Shown: piece by piece, positions 1-11,780 of the stretch
How positions within the stretch are numbered: position 1 is the first letter of the stretch
Layout of the letters: each line of letters starts with the position of its first letter
From: Xestospongia bergquistia
Lineage: Eukaryota > Porifera > Demospongiae > Haplosclerida > Petrosiidae
Reading direction: 5' to 3'
Assembly: GCA_963965975.1 (NCBI GenBank)
Contig: OZ014411.1
Span: 250,501 to 314,500 of the forward strand
DNA: 64,000 nt
The notes under the pieces: generated by a model
Seen by the model: only the letters and a program-made list of their open reading frames with translations
Database searches by the model: none
What the model was told of the DNA's origin: nothing
Program-made: the position numbers and the translations under genes

Positions 1-152
1 ATTTAGTGCTATATGCAGTTGAAAGGTAGTATTACAGATGCTTTCAAACATATCATAAAGGTGTATGCAGTAGACTATAATCAAGATTGTTTATTAATAT
101 ATATATATAATGCTGTACTTTATGCTTTTCTTATGAGACATTCTTCTCTTAG

Positions 153-3100
153 TTGCTTCAATTTGAGTCCCAGGTTCAACCTTTTAATTCTTGGGTGAAC
201 AAAGTCCTTTTAACTTTGGATGACTCAGAGCCAATATATGGTGATGTATCCATTGTCAATGAAAGAATGGATAATCATAAGGTATAGCTATTGTAAAATG
301 TATATGATACTAGAATGAATGTGTTTGCATGAAATATATTTATCTTTAAACTACAACTGACTTGATACTGTCTTGAAAATCTTGAATATATCTAGGACAT
401 TGAATTGAAATAGTTGTTGTATTTGCATGTCTTTGATACAGTCTTTAATTAAAGTAGTGTCAAATCCTTCCTTACAACTTTATTCTTTTTACAATGTTTG
501 TTGTTTTAGGCTTTTCAGGAAGATCTTGAATCTCATCAGAAAAGTATTGATGCCATAAATGCATCAGGAAGAAATATAATGGAAAATGTACTTGATAATT
601 CATCAGCCATTAAGGATGAATTAGATGAACTTAATACAATGTGGGAAGATGTCTGTAATAAATCTACTCTGAAACTTGCCAGACTTATGGAAGCAATGAA
701 AGTGAGTGTTCAATCTCCACATAACCAAAGTATATTTCTGAATTTGGGGGCCATATTTTCTTAATATGAAACTTTGCCTGTTACTTAGATAATATACAGT
801 TTTGAAAGAGATTGTAATATCATGTATTCACTGATCTATTCATTCATATATCTTCTCTATCTATATATATATACACATTAAAGAAAGCCACTGACTTTAG
901 TCAAGGTGTTCAAGACATATTAGATTGGGTAAAAGAGATGGAGACATCACTGGAAATGATGGCTCCACCAACCTTTAATATGACAGAATCTCAAGAACAG
1001 AATAAAGAACAAGATGTAAGCTTTAACTTTTATATTTTTAGGTTTTGGTTTGAGCACAATGAGAAATAATAACAACTTCTACAACTTAAATTTTAAATTT
1101 TAAATTGTTATGTGTTAAACGTTTATGACTTATACAATTTTGTCGATGAAATTAATGACATTAATCCACTAATATCTTGACAACTTTCTATCTTATAGAC
1201 TTTAAAGAAAAAGATGTTAGAAAAACAATTACAATATGAAGAAGTCTTACAAGCAGGCTTAAGTCTGAGTCAACTGGCTCAACCTCAAGCAGACACAATT
1301 TTTCAGCAATTAGAGCAACTAAAACAAAATTGGGCAGAGCTTAAGGCTAAAATGAATGCTCGCAGTGAACAGCTGGCATCTATTATGTTGGAAATTCATG
1401 GATTACAAGATATATTAAAACCATTCTCTTTGTGGTTGTGTGAGGCAGAAGAGACAATGACCTATGCTGAGAGTATTCCTATTGGAAATGACTTGAAGAT
1501 GGTAGATCAACAATTAGCTAAACACAAAGTACGTAATAAGGAGTGCTTTGTCAAATTTGACCTTGAGATGGACATCATGACAAGCCTTGAATGTTAAATT
1601 AGTACTTTAGTCAAAATATTGTCTTAAAACTATTTGAAGCATATTACATGCAATTGTCAATCAATGATTTTTTATACATTTTCATATTTCTTTTTTAAAT
1701 ATTAGTCATTTCAAGAGGAAATAGCTACACATCAGCCTAATATGGATGCCCTTAAGCAACGAAGATCAAGTGTGTCATCTCAGACCAACACAACAGATGT
1801 AAGTGGTACAATTGATCAGCTATATAAGCGATGGCAAAGCCTTCAAAAGAGATCATCTGAGTATTATAAACAACTACAAAAGGAACATGAAAGACTGGAA
1901 TTTATTACTGTTGAAAGGTTTGTAAAATATTCTATCATTTGAATTAATGTTAGAGTAAAGTGTGTATATTGTAATTATAAAACTATTATCACTGTGGTAA
2001 ATGATATTTTATAAAAACTTGTAAATGCATAGTTGAGAATTTATTCAGAACAGACAAGATTCCTACACAAACACTATTTTATTTATTACATACATAAATA
2101 AAATTAATGGACATTCATAAATAAATATATTAATTTTTCTCTCATTTCATAAACAGTTCTTTCAATTACCAAATTTGGTGTAAACATTTTTTTGCTTGGA
2201 TGAAGGAACGAAAATTAAATGCAATTACTCTTTTCCGTCGTTTTGATACTAATGATGACAAAAGGTTGACAAAAGAAGAGTTTATGAAAGGACTAAAAAA
2301 AGATGGTTAGAAATAAAAATTTAAAAATTTATAAAAATTGTGTTGTATGGTGAATAAATGGTGGATGGGTAGAAGGAATGTAATATAGTAAAATACAGTC
2401 TGTATATATAATTATATTATTTATAAAACTATAGGATTTACTAGTAATCCCATTGAGCTAAAGATAATAGCTGATCATAGTGATCGAAATAAAAGTGGAT
2501 ACATTGATCTCTCTGATATAAATGCCTTGATTAAGGAGCAACAATCATGGAAAAAGCCTGCTAGACATCTCAGTGAAGCTGAAAAAATTGCTGAAGAGGT
2601 ATATGTATATTAAGGTTTAAGTGATTGTGAATTATGTGATATGTTCTTATAGGTCACTCTTCAAAAATCAAAATGTAAATGTTGCCCCAAGTTTAAAGCT
2701 GAGAGAGTGGGTGGAACAAATTACAAGGTAAATACAGCTTGTCTGTAATATCCTGAATAATTATTATTTATGTCTTTTTAGTTTGGTGATTCACATATTG
2801 TCAGACACTTAAGTATGCCAGGCCATACTGTCATTGTTCGTATGGGTGGTGGGCACTAGACATTGGAGAAGTTCTTGAAGACTCAAGATCCTTGCAGAGG
2901 TAAGATATCAATTATTTTAAAGTATTTAATATGTAGTTATAGAACCAGAGACCCAAACAGTTACTGAAATCATAGATATAAAACATGCAGCTAACTCACA
3001 ACAAGTAATACTTGTATCATGAAAGTTTTGTCTATGATATCTTTTATAAATTAATCAGATTGACAAGAGTAAAACAGATCAGTGCAGTAATTCAAAGGTG

Positions 3101-3267
3101 AGTCCTGTCTAAATACTCATCTCTTAATTTTTTAACATTTTTTGTATACACTTTAGACCAAAATTCCAAAGTACTTTGGAACAATCCCTGAACATTTTGT
3201 TTCATACCAGGGTATAAGCAAAATTCCACAACCTCATACTAAGATTAAAATGCCTTCAGGTCGTTAA
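153..3267 (+). CDS. 3' end of a spectraplakin-tail paralogue, partial, with premature stop
   Basis: These are the last 12 coding exons of a gene that begins left of the window: 153-281, 510-701, 884-1015, 1199-1528, 1706-1917, 2157-2305, 2435-2598, 2653-2727, 2782-2899, 2943-3004, 3059-3097, 3157-3267. All have GT-AG borders and compatible phases. The first five encode spectrin-like helices with the usual tryptophans (LNTMWEDV, LKQNWAEL). The next two carry EF-hand loops DTNDDKRLTKEE and DHSDRNKSGYID. Then comes a GAS2 domain (CKCC cysteines, VIVRMGGGH, DPCR), which in spectraplakins binds microtubules, and a tail with SKIP. The region is nearly identical to 54057-57188. The codon at 2857-2859 is TAG where the other copy has CAG (Gln), which would remove the end of GAS2 and the whole tail. 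Downstream exons are otherwise open. Either a recent loss-of-function allele or paralogue, or a sequence error. Confidence 0.88.
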
Positions 3268-3272
3268 TGAAG

Positions 3273-3321
3273 GTAAGATACTATTAATTTAATATAATTC
3301 ATCTCTATTTCTCTTATTTAG
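3273..3321 (+). other. Intron in the 3' untranslated region of the tail paralogue
   Basis: A GTAAGA donor lies six bases after the TAA stop that ends at 3267, and a TTTAG acceptor ends at 3321. The same donor and acceptor are kept in the second copy (after 57188). Splicing here would lie too close to the stop to act as a classical nonsense-mediated-decay trigger. Inferred from sequence signals only. Confidence 0.5.
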
Positions 3322-3620
3322 AGTTCTGACATAACTTATTACCAAATAATAATATTAATTTTAAGAATGTAATATTTTTTATATCTGATTATTACTTAAA
3401 AGTAGTTGTTAGAGTATTTTTATTTTAAAGAAACTTTTACCTTTTATTATTGTTTGAACTGTTTTCCCTTATAATTACATATTTTAGCTCTAACATGTTT
3501 AAAAATTAAAATGCAATCAATATATATACAAATTGAAAAGCATTTCTATATTTCCACTGTTCAAATGGTTCGAGCAAAAAACTGATACATTTTGGTGTAA
3601 CAATAAATTTTCACTTGGTT

Positions 3621-3866
3621 ATTCTCTTTACAAAATTTTAGAAGCAAAGAATGGGCTTTGATTACTTGTGCCTTAGTTCCACACATTTGACAAAGTAATT
3701 CACAAGCATCAACAAACAATGACCAACATTTAAAGTGTCTTTGTGGTAATACACCATAGAGAGCATAGAGTGAATAGATTAAAATCCAGTGTTTCCACTG
3801 GTCAGCTGTAAATGTTGCAAATCCAGATTCTATTTTTCTTAGAAGTCTACCAACGTAAAGAGTTCC
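3621..3866 (-). mobile_element. Transposase-protein fragment, inverted segment
   Basis: The minus strand encodes a stretch with FTADQWKHW, LIYSLYALYGVLP, CWSLFVDACELLC and AHSLLLKFC. This pattern is familiar from transposon proteins with a tnp2/DUF4218-like region (EnSpm/CACTA-like; family assignment from memory, unverified). In such proteins this stretch directly precedes an LYG...CTPNM...H motif. Here that motif lies immediately adjacent but on the plus strand, so this piece was inverted. The open frame extends beyond the domain on both sides (3561-3986), but only 3621-3866 looks like transposase. Dead element. Confidence 0.65.
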
Positions 3867-4815
3867 ATCATTTGTATGGAGCTGAAAAATGTACACCAAA
3901 TATGGACATGGTTTGTCACTTGAAAGAATGTATTTTTGATTATGGCCCTTTCCCTGCTTTTTGGTGTTCTCCTTTGAAAGATACAATGGAATAATAGAGG
4001 GATGTCATTATCATGGCTTGGCCCTGAAAAACAAATCTTTCTAAGTTTAATAACTTACAATATATTTTGGACACTCTAGAGCGTACTGGTAGAGATTGTA
4101 ATAGTGACTTTTTTGATGTAGCATCTATGTGTGTTCGTCAATTTCAAGCAACTGATATTCATAGTTCTGTTGACCAGACTGCCACTGAAGGAATTGCTAT
4201 TTTGAAGTAAACTAGTTACCACACCTGTCCAGTTTCAATGCTTGACTGCACGGTGAAAAGCTACTACAAACTTGTTAATCCATTAGTTGAAAGAGTTTTT
4301 GATGATACTGGATTTAAGTATCTAAAAATATGATTAATTGTCTATATTCCTCAGAAGAATATGACATTCAACCTTCTCGTTTTTACTTAGAATGTAAACA
4401 AGTATTTGTTAATGGAGAGCTTTTTCTCAGTAGCAAATCACGCTCACAAAAGTCAAATGCAATTGTTGCGTACTGGTTGAATATGTCAGGTATTGATACA
4501 AGTGGTGAGACACCTCTCAGAGTTGGAATTGTCAGTTACTTTCTTTGACATGAATTAAAGGTAATATCAAAGTCAAGTGCAAGTACAATGACAAATGCTC
4601 ATGTCAAATGGTTTGAAGATCACCCATATAAAGATAAATATATTCCCACATTGTTTGTTTCTGCGACAACTTTTGTGCAGGAGAGTTGTGTTAGTTTCAT
4701 CCCTATTTCTAGAATAGCAAGACATTGTGCAGTAATTGAAACTTGTGTAAAATTTCATTATGGAGATGACAAAGTGATTGTCTGTATTCCTTTATTTAAA
4801 AATTTACTTGTTTAG
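3867..4815 (+). mobile_element. Transposase-protein fragment, plus-strand part
   Basis: This continues the same transposon protein in the plus orientation: LYGAEKCTPNMDM, HLKECIFDYGPFPAFW, then after a frame change GIIEGCHYHGLALKNKSF. Further on, 4342-4548 and 4558-4815 encode a C-terminal portion with FYLECKQVFVNGELF, LRVGIVSYFL, HVKWFEDHP, FIPISRIARHCA and VIVCIPL. Stops and frame changes (near 3990, 4045, 4210 and 4549) show that it is not functional. No terminal inverted repeats or target duplications could be assigned. Confidence 0.6.
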
Positions 4816-5940
4816 TATTCCACACTTTAAAATGGAAATGTTACATTATTTAAAATAAAACAAGCAAAACAAATAATTGTCTCACATTGTCATTCAGTTT
4901 CAAAGTATAGAATGTTCTTGGATTGATTTGTTTTTCTCTTTACTTTATAATTAATAATTATTGCTTATCCTGAAGAGTGTAAGTTAACACTTGTGGTGTT
5001 CAAGTAACATTACAGTGCAACATCAATTTAATAATAGTCATCTGTAATAAGCATATGTTTATTTCTTTAGTTTATGTTAATATAAGACAGTCTATAACAA
5101 AGTAAGTAATAAGTATGTTGTATAACATTCTTATATACAGCTTTAGTATCAGTACTGCTTATAACAAACTCATACTAGTGTTATAACATTAGGTTTATAA
5201 TGAACTATTCTAAAGAATTTACACAGTGCACATTATGAAAAATTACTCTATTAGTGATAACACCAGTTGACCACAACTTTTAATTAACTTTAACATTAAT
5301 GACTTTAAGTTCAGGGACACTTCAAAATATTGGATGGAGCTATTCTTTCACGTGTTGATTTGTTAAGTATAATAATATATAATATAACAATATATGAAAT
5401 GTGGTAGGAGCTCCATATTACAGTTATGATTTGAGAATCCAGTACTAATAAAGCTGGACTTCTTGACATTGATACAGGAACTGTTCCTATTTGTAATTAA
5501 CTGGGCTAACTGATGAGTAACGAGAGATATTGTAGATTAGGTACATAAGAGATTTCAAGGAAGAACATATGAAAAGAACTAGTTATATTTGCTGTTGATT
5601 TTGATGACAAATATTTGGCTTTTCTAAGGAGCCATGAAGAGGATTTGAGTTTCATATTTTGTAGTTAACTTGTTGCCCATGTATATCAAGAACATAATCT
5701 CATTGGTGAGAACAGTACAATTGTAAAAAGTTAGTAAAGAATTAGATTAATGACACACAGAGAGATAACACAACAAAATTACATATAATACAATGTTCTT
5801 CATTATCCAGGAGTTAAAACATAACATGACTATATATTCTACTACATTAACAACTGTGAACTTGAAATAATCAACTTTGTAAAGTAGATTGACAGAAATT
5901 CAATCTTTCTTCAATTTTTACTGCATCAATGCCTGTAATT
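4816..5940. other. Gene-free AT-rich spacer
   Basis: No coding potential, RNA gene or clear repeat was seen. Short words such as TATAACA and TTAATAAT recur, but not in a regular array. Confidence 0.6.
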
Positions 5941-5944
5941 TAGT

Positions 5945-6342
5945 ATTATGGCGTATGTGTTCACGTAAAGTATAGTATACTGACTTTGTATACTACAGGT
6001 CATAGTTATACTGAATATGTGCACTACGTCACTGTGACAGACAAACTGTCTACAGCTAACAACCGGAAACAATCACAGAAAGCTGGAGCTAGCAGATCAA
6101 ATCAGAAAGAATTCTGCAAATATTTGATTGGTCAACTTCAGTGTGATCCAACGAATTTGATTGGTCGACCAGAAGAGATCCTCTAGAAGTGATCCAGAGA
6201 AGAAACTATTTAATAACTCCAATATATTCATAATAATTAGAAGGTTTGGTTATTCCTCCCTATCATTATTATTGTTATTATATTAAAAGAGTATTTTTAA
6301 CCCGAGACGGGTATAACTTGTGCGTAGCGATTACCTGTAACA
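5945..6342 (+). repeat. Putative 5' LTR of a decayed retrotransposon (boundaries approximate)
   Basis: This segment lies directly upstream of a possible primer binding site and a gag-like frame, where a 5' LTR would sit. It ends in ...TAACA at 6342. I could not find a matching 3' LTR downstream, so the left edge is a guess and the call rests on position alone. Confidence 0.35.
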
Positions 6343-6346
6343 AGTT

Positions 6347-6364
6347 TGGTGGCTGGGGTGGGAT
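6347..6364 (+). promoter_or_regulatory. Candidate primer binding site (PBS)
   Basis: TGGTGGCTGGGGTGGGAT starts with TGG, complementary to a tRNA CCA end, and lies about 200 bases upstream of the gag start. It is also much more GC-rich than its surroundings. The tRNA was not identified. Confidence 0.35.
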
Positions 6365-6560
6365 TTTTCGGAAAGCAGTTGTACGAAGAACCCACCTTAA
6401 CGACTGAAACACATCAAGGAACTGGCTGCGCCTTGTTGGATTCAAGCAAACACAGATTTCACATCGAAATCAGAGCGAAGACAAAGTAAAAGGATACGAC
6501 AGTTACCTCCTTTGAACTATAATTCTGAAAGTAAGAAAAAGACAAAGTGTGATTTTAAAA

Positions 6561-7690
6561 ATGGAACGTACAATGGAAATGATGGTCCAGTTAGAACAAC
6601 AGATGGCCACAATTCTTCAGCAACAACAAGGTCCTAGAATGACAGTAGCCAATTATCAAGAGGGTGAGGATATCCAAGACTCTCTGACCACTTTTGAATG
6701 AACTATGGCACGACATGACATATATGAACAAGAGTGGGTTAATCGGCTTATACCCTTGTTGACTGGTAAAGATAGAGCTGCTTGCAATGAAGTGAATGCT
6801 CAAGCTGATTATTATCCACTAAAGAAGCCCTATTGGAGAAATTTGAAGTTACTCCTCAAGCTAGCAAAGTGAGAATTAGACAGATGAAGTTTCATCCAAA
6901 AAAGATGTTGGGGAACACATAGCTCAACTAGAGACTTTAGCCAAATCAGGGTTTCATTTAGGGGGGGGGCGGGAGGGGCATTTCCCCCCCCCCTTTCCAG
7001 AGTCTTGCTGTCCCTTGGACATTAGATTAGCCGGTTTTTTTTCAAGGGGTAATTGGATGTAGTGAATACAGAACTGAAACTCAACACAAGAAATATATAG
7101 CATAAGATAACCTTAGGCTAAACACAAGAAGAATGTACAGTTTTTAACCTAAACAGCTATTCTTCTACTCTTTCTATTCCATGTCATTTGAAAACCACAA
7201 ATGGTCTGAAAATGTGCCAGAAGCAATCTCAGAGGGTCTAAAATTCAAAAATTTTCTGGGGCACATGCCTCCAGACTCCCCTAGAGGGCACACTGTCGCA
7301 CACAGTTCCTTCGCCCCCCTAAATTTTTTCTAAGTATTATTTTGCCCCTCCTTGTCCATTTTTCTAAATGAAACCCTGCAAATGACGGTTGATCCCTCTA
7401 TCAAAATCTGACATGAGTGAACGATTGGAAGAAGTGGAACGACATGTGATTCAGGAGCTCGTAATGGAACAGATGAGAGCAGGATTACCCCAGGATCTGC
7501 TACGACACTTGGATGCACGTGGCCCTACTACTGTGGACCAAATGCGACAGTGTATTTGTGATTATCAGCTACAACACTTAGTCAAGGAAGAAGGCCAACG
7601 AAGATTGTATCAACCGGTTAGCTACCATGGACGACAAGAAACATCCAAGGCAGGACGTGAACGGACCTCCAACATTTCTCAAGACTGAAC
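6561..7690 (+). pseudogene. Retrotransposon gag remnant, interrupted by a nested element
   Basis: The frame opens with ATG at 6561 (MERTMEMMVQLEQQMAT), includes an in-frame TGA near 6700, and is cut at 6946 by a 432-bp insertion. It resumes after 7383 with MSERLEEVERHVIQELVMEQ and a helical region up to 7688. Removing the insertion plus one CAAAT copy brings both halves into one frame, apart from a TGA at the joint. Gag would have formed the particle; this copy is dead. Confidence 0.72.
6947..7378. mobile_element. Small TIR element (MITE-like) nested in gag
   Basis: The 432-bp unit has perfect 15-bp terminal inverted repeats: CAGGGTTTCATTTAG at 6947-6961 and its reverse complement at 7364-7378. 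It is flanked by direct repeats CAAAT (6942-6946 and 7379-7383), a likely target duplication. The left end carries a run of nine G facing a run of ten C. It encodes no transposase. The CAGGG terminus recalls hAT-type ends, but 5 bp is short for hAT (usually 8 bp), so the superfamily is open. Confidence 0.75.
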
Positions 7691-7727
7691 ACAAGCAAGA
7701 CGGCCTAACCAGAACTCACCAGAGACA

Positions 7728-8150
7728 GCAGTAAAGAAGGAGCTGGTGACCTGTTTCAAGTGTGGGAAACAAGGCCATTATGCTAAAGAGTGTCCAGAAG
7801 ATCAGGTGGTGCTAATGGAATAATTAGTAAAAGAATATTATTGGATACTGGAAGTTCTAAAACTTTAGTTCACACTACATTTGTAGCTGAAGGCATGAAA
7901 ACGGGCAAAAGTGCAATATTGTAGAGTGCCAACAGACAGAGATCATCTTATCCATTTGCTAAAGTCACCATCGAATTGGATGGAGAATTTTACGAATGAG
8001 AAGTGGCAGTGGCCGTTGACCTACCTGAAGAGGTATTACTTGGAGTAGACATGCCTCTGATGAAACACATAGTGAGACGCTTGGGGAGAAATGAACAAAC
8101 GGAGTTACTAGAAGTATTGCAATCACAACAACAACAAGAAAAAAGTCATT
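7728..8150 (+). pseudogene. Retrotransposon nucleocapsid CCHC knuckle and aspartic protease remnant
   Basis: A CCHC zinc knuckle, CFKCGKQGHYAKEC, is encoded at 7752-7793. Next is a retropepsin-like stretch with the active-site motif LLDTGSS (LDTGSS at 7841-7858), followed by VTIELDGEF and EVLLGVDMP. Stops interrupt the frame. The order gag, CCHC, protease fits an LTR retrotransposon, probably Ty3/gypsy-like (inference). No reverse transcriptase or RNase H was seen, so an internal deletion is likely. Confidence 0.72.
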
Positions 8151-8463
8151 AGCAGTAGTGACCCGATCTCAAGCGAGAAAGAAAGATGAGACGAGAGACA
8201 ACCAATCAACAAAGATGAATGATGTTACCCCAATATAGGACAATTCATCCAAGCCAGATGAACAAGAACCTCCACTCAACAATTAACCAATCTTAGAACT
8301 TGATTTTCATACAGATGAACACAGCATTCCAACTGAGAATGCAGAGCTAGCTCAGCTATTTCCTTTTGAGGAGGGAGTAATCAAAGAGCTAGGACGATCA
8401 TGACAACGATTAACCCGTGAAGCCAGAAGACAACAAAATCAAAACGACTACACAAAAAGAAGT

Positions 8464-8650
8464 TAATGACAAGAAGTCAACTTATTGAAGCTGAGAACAA
8501 CGATCCAGACATACAACAGTGGAAAACTAAAGAGAAGCCAAGTTTCCAAGGAAAAATTGCTGGAGTATTGTGTCGGAGGTGGATTCCTCGCAATCAACCA
8601 GCTGAGATGTGTGATCAGGTGGTGCTACCCCGGTCACTATGGACCAATTA
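8464..8650 (+). pseudogene. Remnant of the region preceding retrotransposon integrase
   Basis: Short frame with LIEAENNDPDIQQWK, GVLCRRWIPRN and DQVVLPRSL. This resembles the stretch that precedes the integrase zinc-binding domain in Ty3/gypsy polyproteins. It stops before any HHCC motif. Its nearness to the protease remnant implies that the reverse transcriptase part has been lost. Confidence 0.5.
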
Positions 8651-8699
8651 ATAGATTATCAAGTATGTTTATAGGCAATATGCTATGTTACGCTGTCTA

Positions 8700-9900
8700 T
8701 TAAATAAACCAAAGTTAATGTATTTCTTTAACAGGTTGCTTTAGCAATGTTGCTATCAGGATACTTCCAAGACTGAGGGAGATATTGGAAGCAACTCAAT
8801 GGATTCTTGGTGAGTCCTCAAATACGTTGGGCAATTCATTGAGTGTTAGCGTGTTTCCTCATGTCACACTGGATCAGATAATAGTGGACATTCTGCTAGT
8901 CTCTCATCTAGTAGACCAGGATCAAAAAGACTATTCACCAACTATGGTAGTTCTATTAGGGGGGATCCAAGTGGCCAAGACATGACGTCGATAGATGAGG
9001 AACTCCCAGCAGTAATGCCAACATTGGCAGCAATAGTGATGGGCCAAGCAATAGTGCTGATGGAGGTGTTAGAACTGGGAACATCGTTACTAGTTTGATT
9101 GGTAGCACTGTGATTGCAGCTGCTCTGTGCAGTACCAAATCTTCTGCCATCACTGGCATTATAAGTGGTTCCATAAACATGCTCACAGTCAAAGAGGCAT
9201 AGATACCTGAATAAAATCGTCCTCAAAGAGAGTGCTGCATGTTTTTCCATCACCTTGCTCACATCTCATGAGATGTTATCTTTCAAATGTTGGCTTGCCA
9301 CCTCAATAACTAAAAAAAGGAAGAAATGCTGAATATTCTCAATTGCTGTGGCTGTCAAAGGTGCAAATGTGGTTGGTCTGACAGGTCATCATCACTCACA
9401 AAAGATAAATTTGAGATTAACAATGACCACGCCAGTGCTGCCAGTCGATATGCATTGATGGTTGTTGCCAAAAAATACTCAAACACTGGCAAAACCTCCT
9501 TGACAACAGTCACGCATTTATGAAAAATTGCCCCTCCTCTGTTTCCAAGGGCCAAGATTGTGTTGCTCTCTCAGGGCCTCTTGTAGTTTCTGGTCTTTTC
9601 AACAACTTCATTTGCCATTCTAATCTGAGCAGTTTAATTCCCCCACACGAAGCAAGTGAGTTCGTTCACTTTGTCAACTGAGGTGTGGCTGTTCTGAGAG
9701 TCACTGTGTTGGTGACCAGGTGGAGGAAGAGGGTGATGCTCATCAATTGGAAGAGGGTTGGTTAAGGTTCCTTTTACGTGAAAGTGAAGAAAAGCAACCT
9801 CCACCAATCCACGCTGTTTGTTGACGAGTGCCTCATTGCCGATGCAGGTCAAGGATTTTCTCTGAAACTGGACCAGCATTGCATTTTTTACAGGAAGAAC
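8700..9900. other. Unassigned, relatively GC-rich stretch
   Basis: Several overlapping open frames of 65-106 codons occur on both strands (for example 8785-8985 plus and 8942-9262 minus), but none matches a family I recognise. Base composition differs from the AT-rich neighbours and resembles the retrotransposon region, so this is probably more transposon debris. No function assigned. Confidence 0.4.
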
Positions 9901-11279
9901 ACTGATGTGTTTCTACAGCAGGGTACCTCTTTCTAACGAGGAGGTTCTGCAACTGCCCTCCTTTAACTACTTGATGAAAGTCGGTTATGACATTGTTCAA
10001 TATTGGTTGAATTATTTGTCTAGCCTGAACAATAGTCTTGGCGATCCAGACAACATAGAAAATGAATTGATTTGCATGATTAGATGGATTGTGGCAGAGT
10101 TCTGTTATTCTTTGCTGTTGTTATTTTATTAGTCTGTCATACTTTGCTATAAAAGACATTTTCCTGTTTCTAAATATTATTACAGTATCAAGTGAAGACT
10201 TGTTTTAGCATTTGTTAACTATATGCAAATTTTGTGGTGGACTGCACTCTTTCTATATAGTATTTTTATTTTATTTCATAATTAAAAAGGTAGTGTTCTA
10301 GGTTTTACATATTTTAAATGAAGTTACAAAATATATTGAATGATACAAACTATATAGTGAATAACATATTTCGAGGTTGTCATGTAACACTTGTTAGGGG
10401 TCAAACTCAAATTGGACAGAGTAATGATACTTCTGACATTAACAAAGGCAATAAATAGCAGAATGAGTATGTAGTATAACCCTATAACATAGAGTATTAT
10501 CTGTAATAACAAACAGTACTATCTACACATATAATGAACATATACTTTATGTGGTAATGTGGGATAACTTTGAACATGAGGCAACTTGGAATGAAATATA
10601 TTTGCACTGTTAAAGTGACCAATAGAAACAAAGTGTTGTGTGTTATTGAAGGATAAGTTAGTACACATTTATACTATGGTTTACAGAGATGCTGAGTCTA
10701 GCTATATAATGGTTATTAAAAAGTTTATGTTGCATCATGCAATCAAATATAACATTTCCACTTTGTTATAACTCTGTTAATGAGAGTGATCAAGTTATTA
10801 TAATAAGGGCCTCAGTCTATTATAACTTTCTAGTACAAGCAGACATAAAGAAGGATTTTAAATTTTCCCACCCACTAAATTATTATTGTTTTTAAAGTTA
10901 TATATTACTACAAACTATATTCTCTTACTAAATGTGATATAAACATTGAAAAACGTCTTATAATTATGTCATTATGGATTTGTAGTATAATATTACTGAT
11001 TAGCAGAAACTAAAATGTGAATTTTATTTTTAATTATCCTTACTAGATGTTTACTCCATATATCATGTACCTACATTGTATACTGAAATTACATTAATAT
11101 AATGTAATCTACTAGTTTTAGTATATGAGATAGACTCTTTGTATTCACATATTCCTACTAGTAGTATAGTAGATTGTCACTATAGACAACGTCTATTTTA
11201 TATTAACTTTTCACTATTTTGTTCTATCAAAATTATCTGCTCTATAATTGAACATAGTTTCACTGTAATAAGTTTACTT
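9901..11279. other. Gene-free AT-rich spacer
   Basis: I see no supported gene or structured element. Short open frames (9905-10132 plus, 10324-10512 minus) have no recognisable protein character. Confidence 0.5.
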
Positions 11280-11780
11280 TATAATACATGTCATTATAAC
11301 AACAGTATCACTGAAGAAAACTCTACTATATTAGTTTGTAGTTTTACATGTACTACTTGTTGTCAAATGATTACTGTATAGTACACATTTTAAAATTCTC
11401 TTATAATGTTCTCCTTCAGATTATCCATCTCTCATATCATCATCTCTGTCCACCTTCTTATATCTTTCCAGTTTGTCAGCTAAACTTAAGATAAGAGGGT
11501 AGATACACCCACTAACAAACCAAATATGTCTACTGACACACCCACCACAACAAAGGAAGGCCCGGCAATAAGACATTATTTTAATAAGGAAGTATTATCA
11601 AGAAGTCAGTTAGTACATGTATATGTCAATAAACAAATACAATATTAAGGTGTATACCAGTTGTAAGTGTGTTGTATAAAGTATTTAAAAAATATTTTTC
11701 ATATCTTGTATTAACATTGAGTGGCTATGAACTAATAATGTCATTGATGTCCTAAGCTTTGATCCACACTCTTTTCCAGT
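11280..11780 (+). repeat. Dispersed repeat R2, copy 1
   Basis: First of three diverged direct copies (with 12430-12985 and 13160-13690). Shared landmarks are a segment near TTCTCTTATAATGTTCTC, the phrase ACACACCCA, AATATTAAGGTGTATACC, and the ending CTTTGATCCACACTCTTT. Non-coding. Confidence 0.6.

Noticed and set aside
5986-6186. 66-codon plus-strand frame as a gene
   Set aside because: Falls in the putative LTR, lacks protein character and has no neighbouring exons.
8942-9262. Minus-strand 106-codon frame as a gene
   Set aside because: Overlapped by frames on the other strand, no recognisable motif, no splice partners, next to transposon debris.
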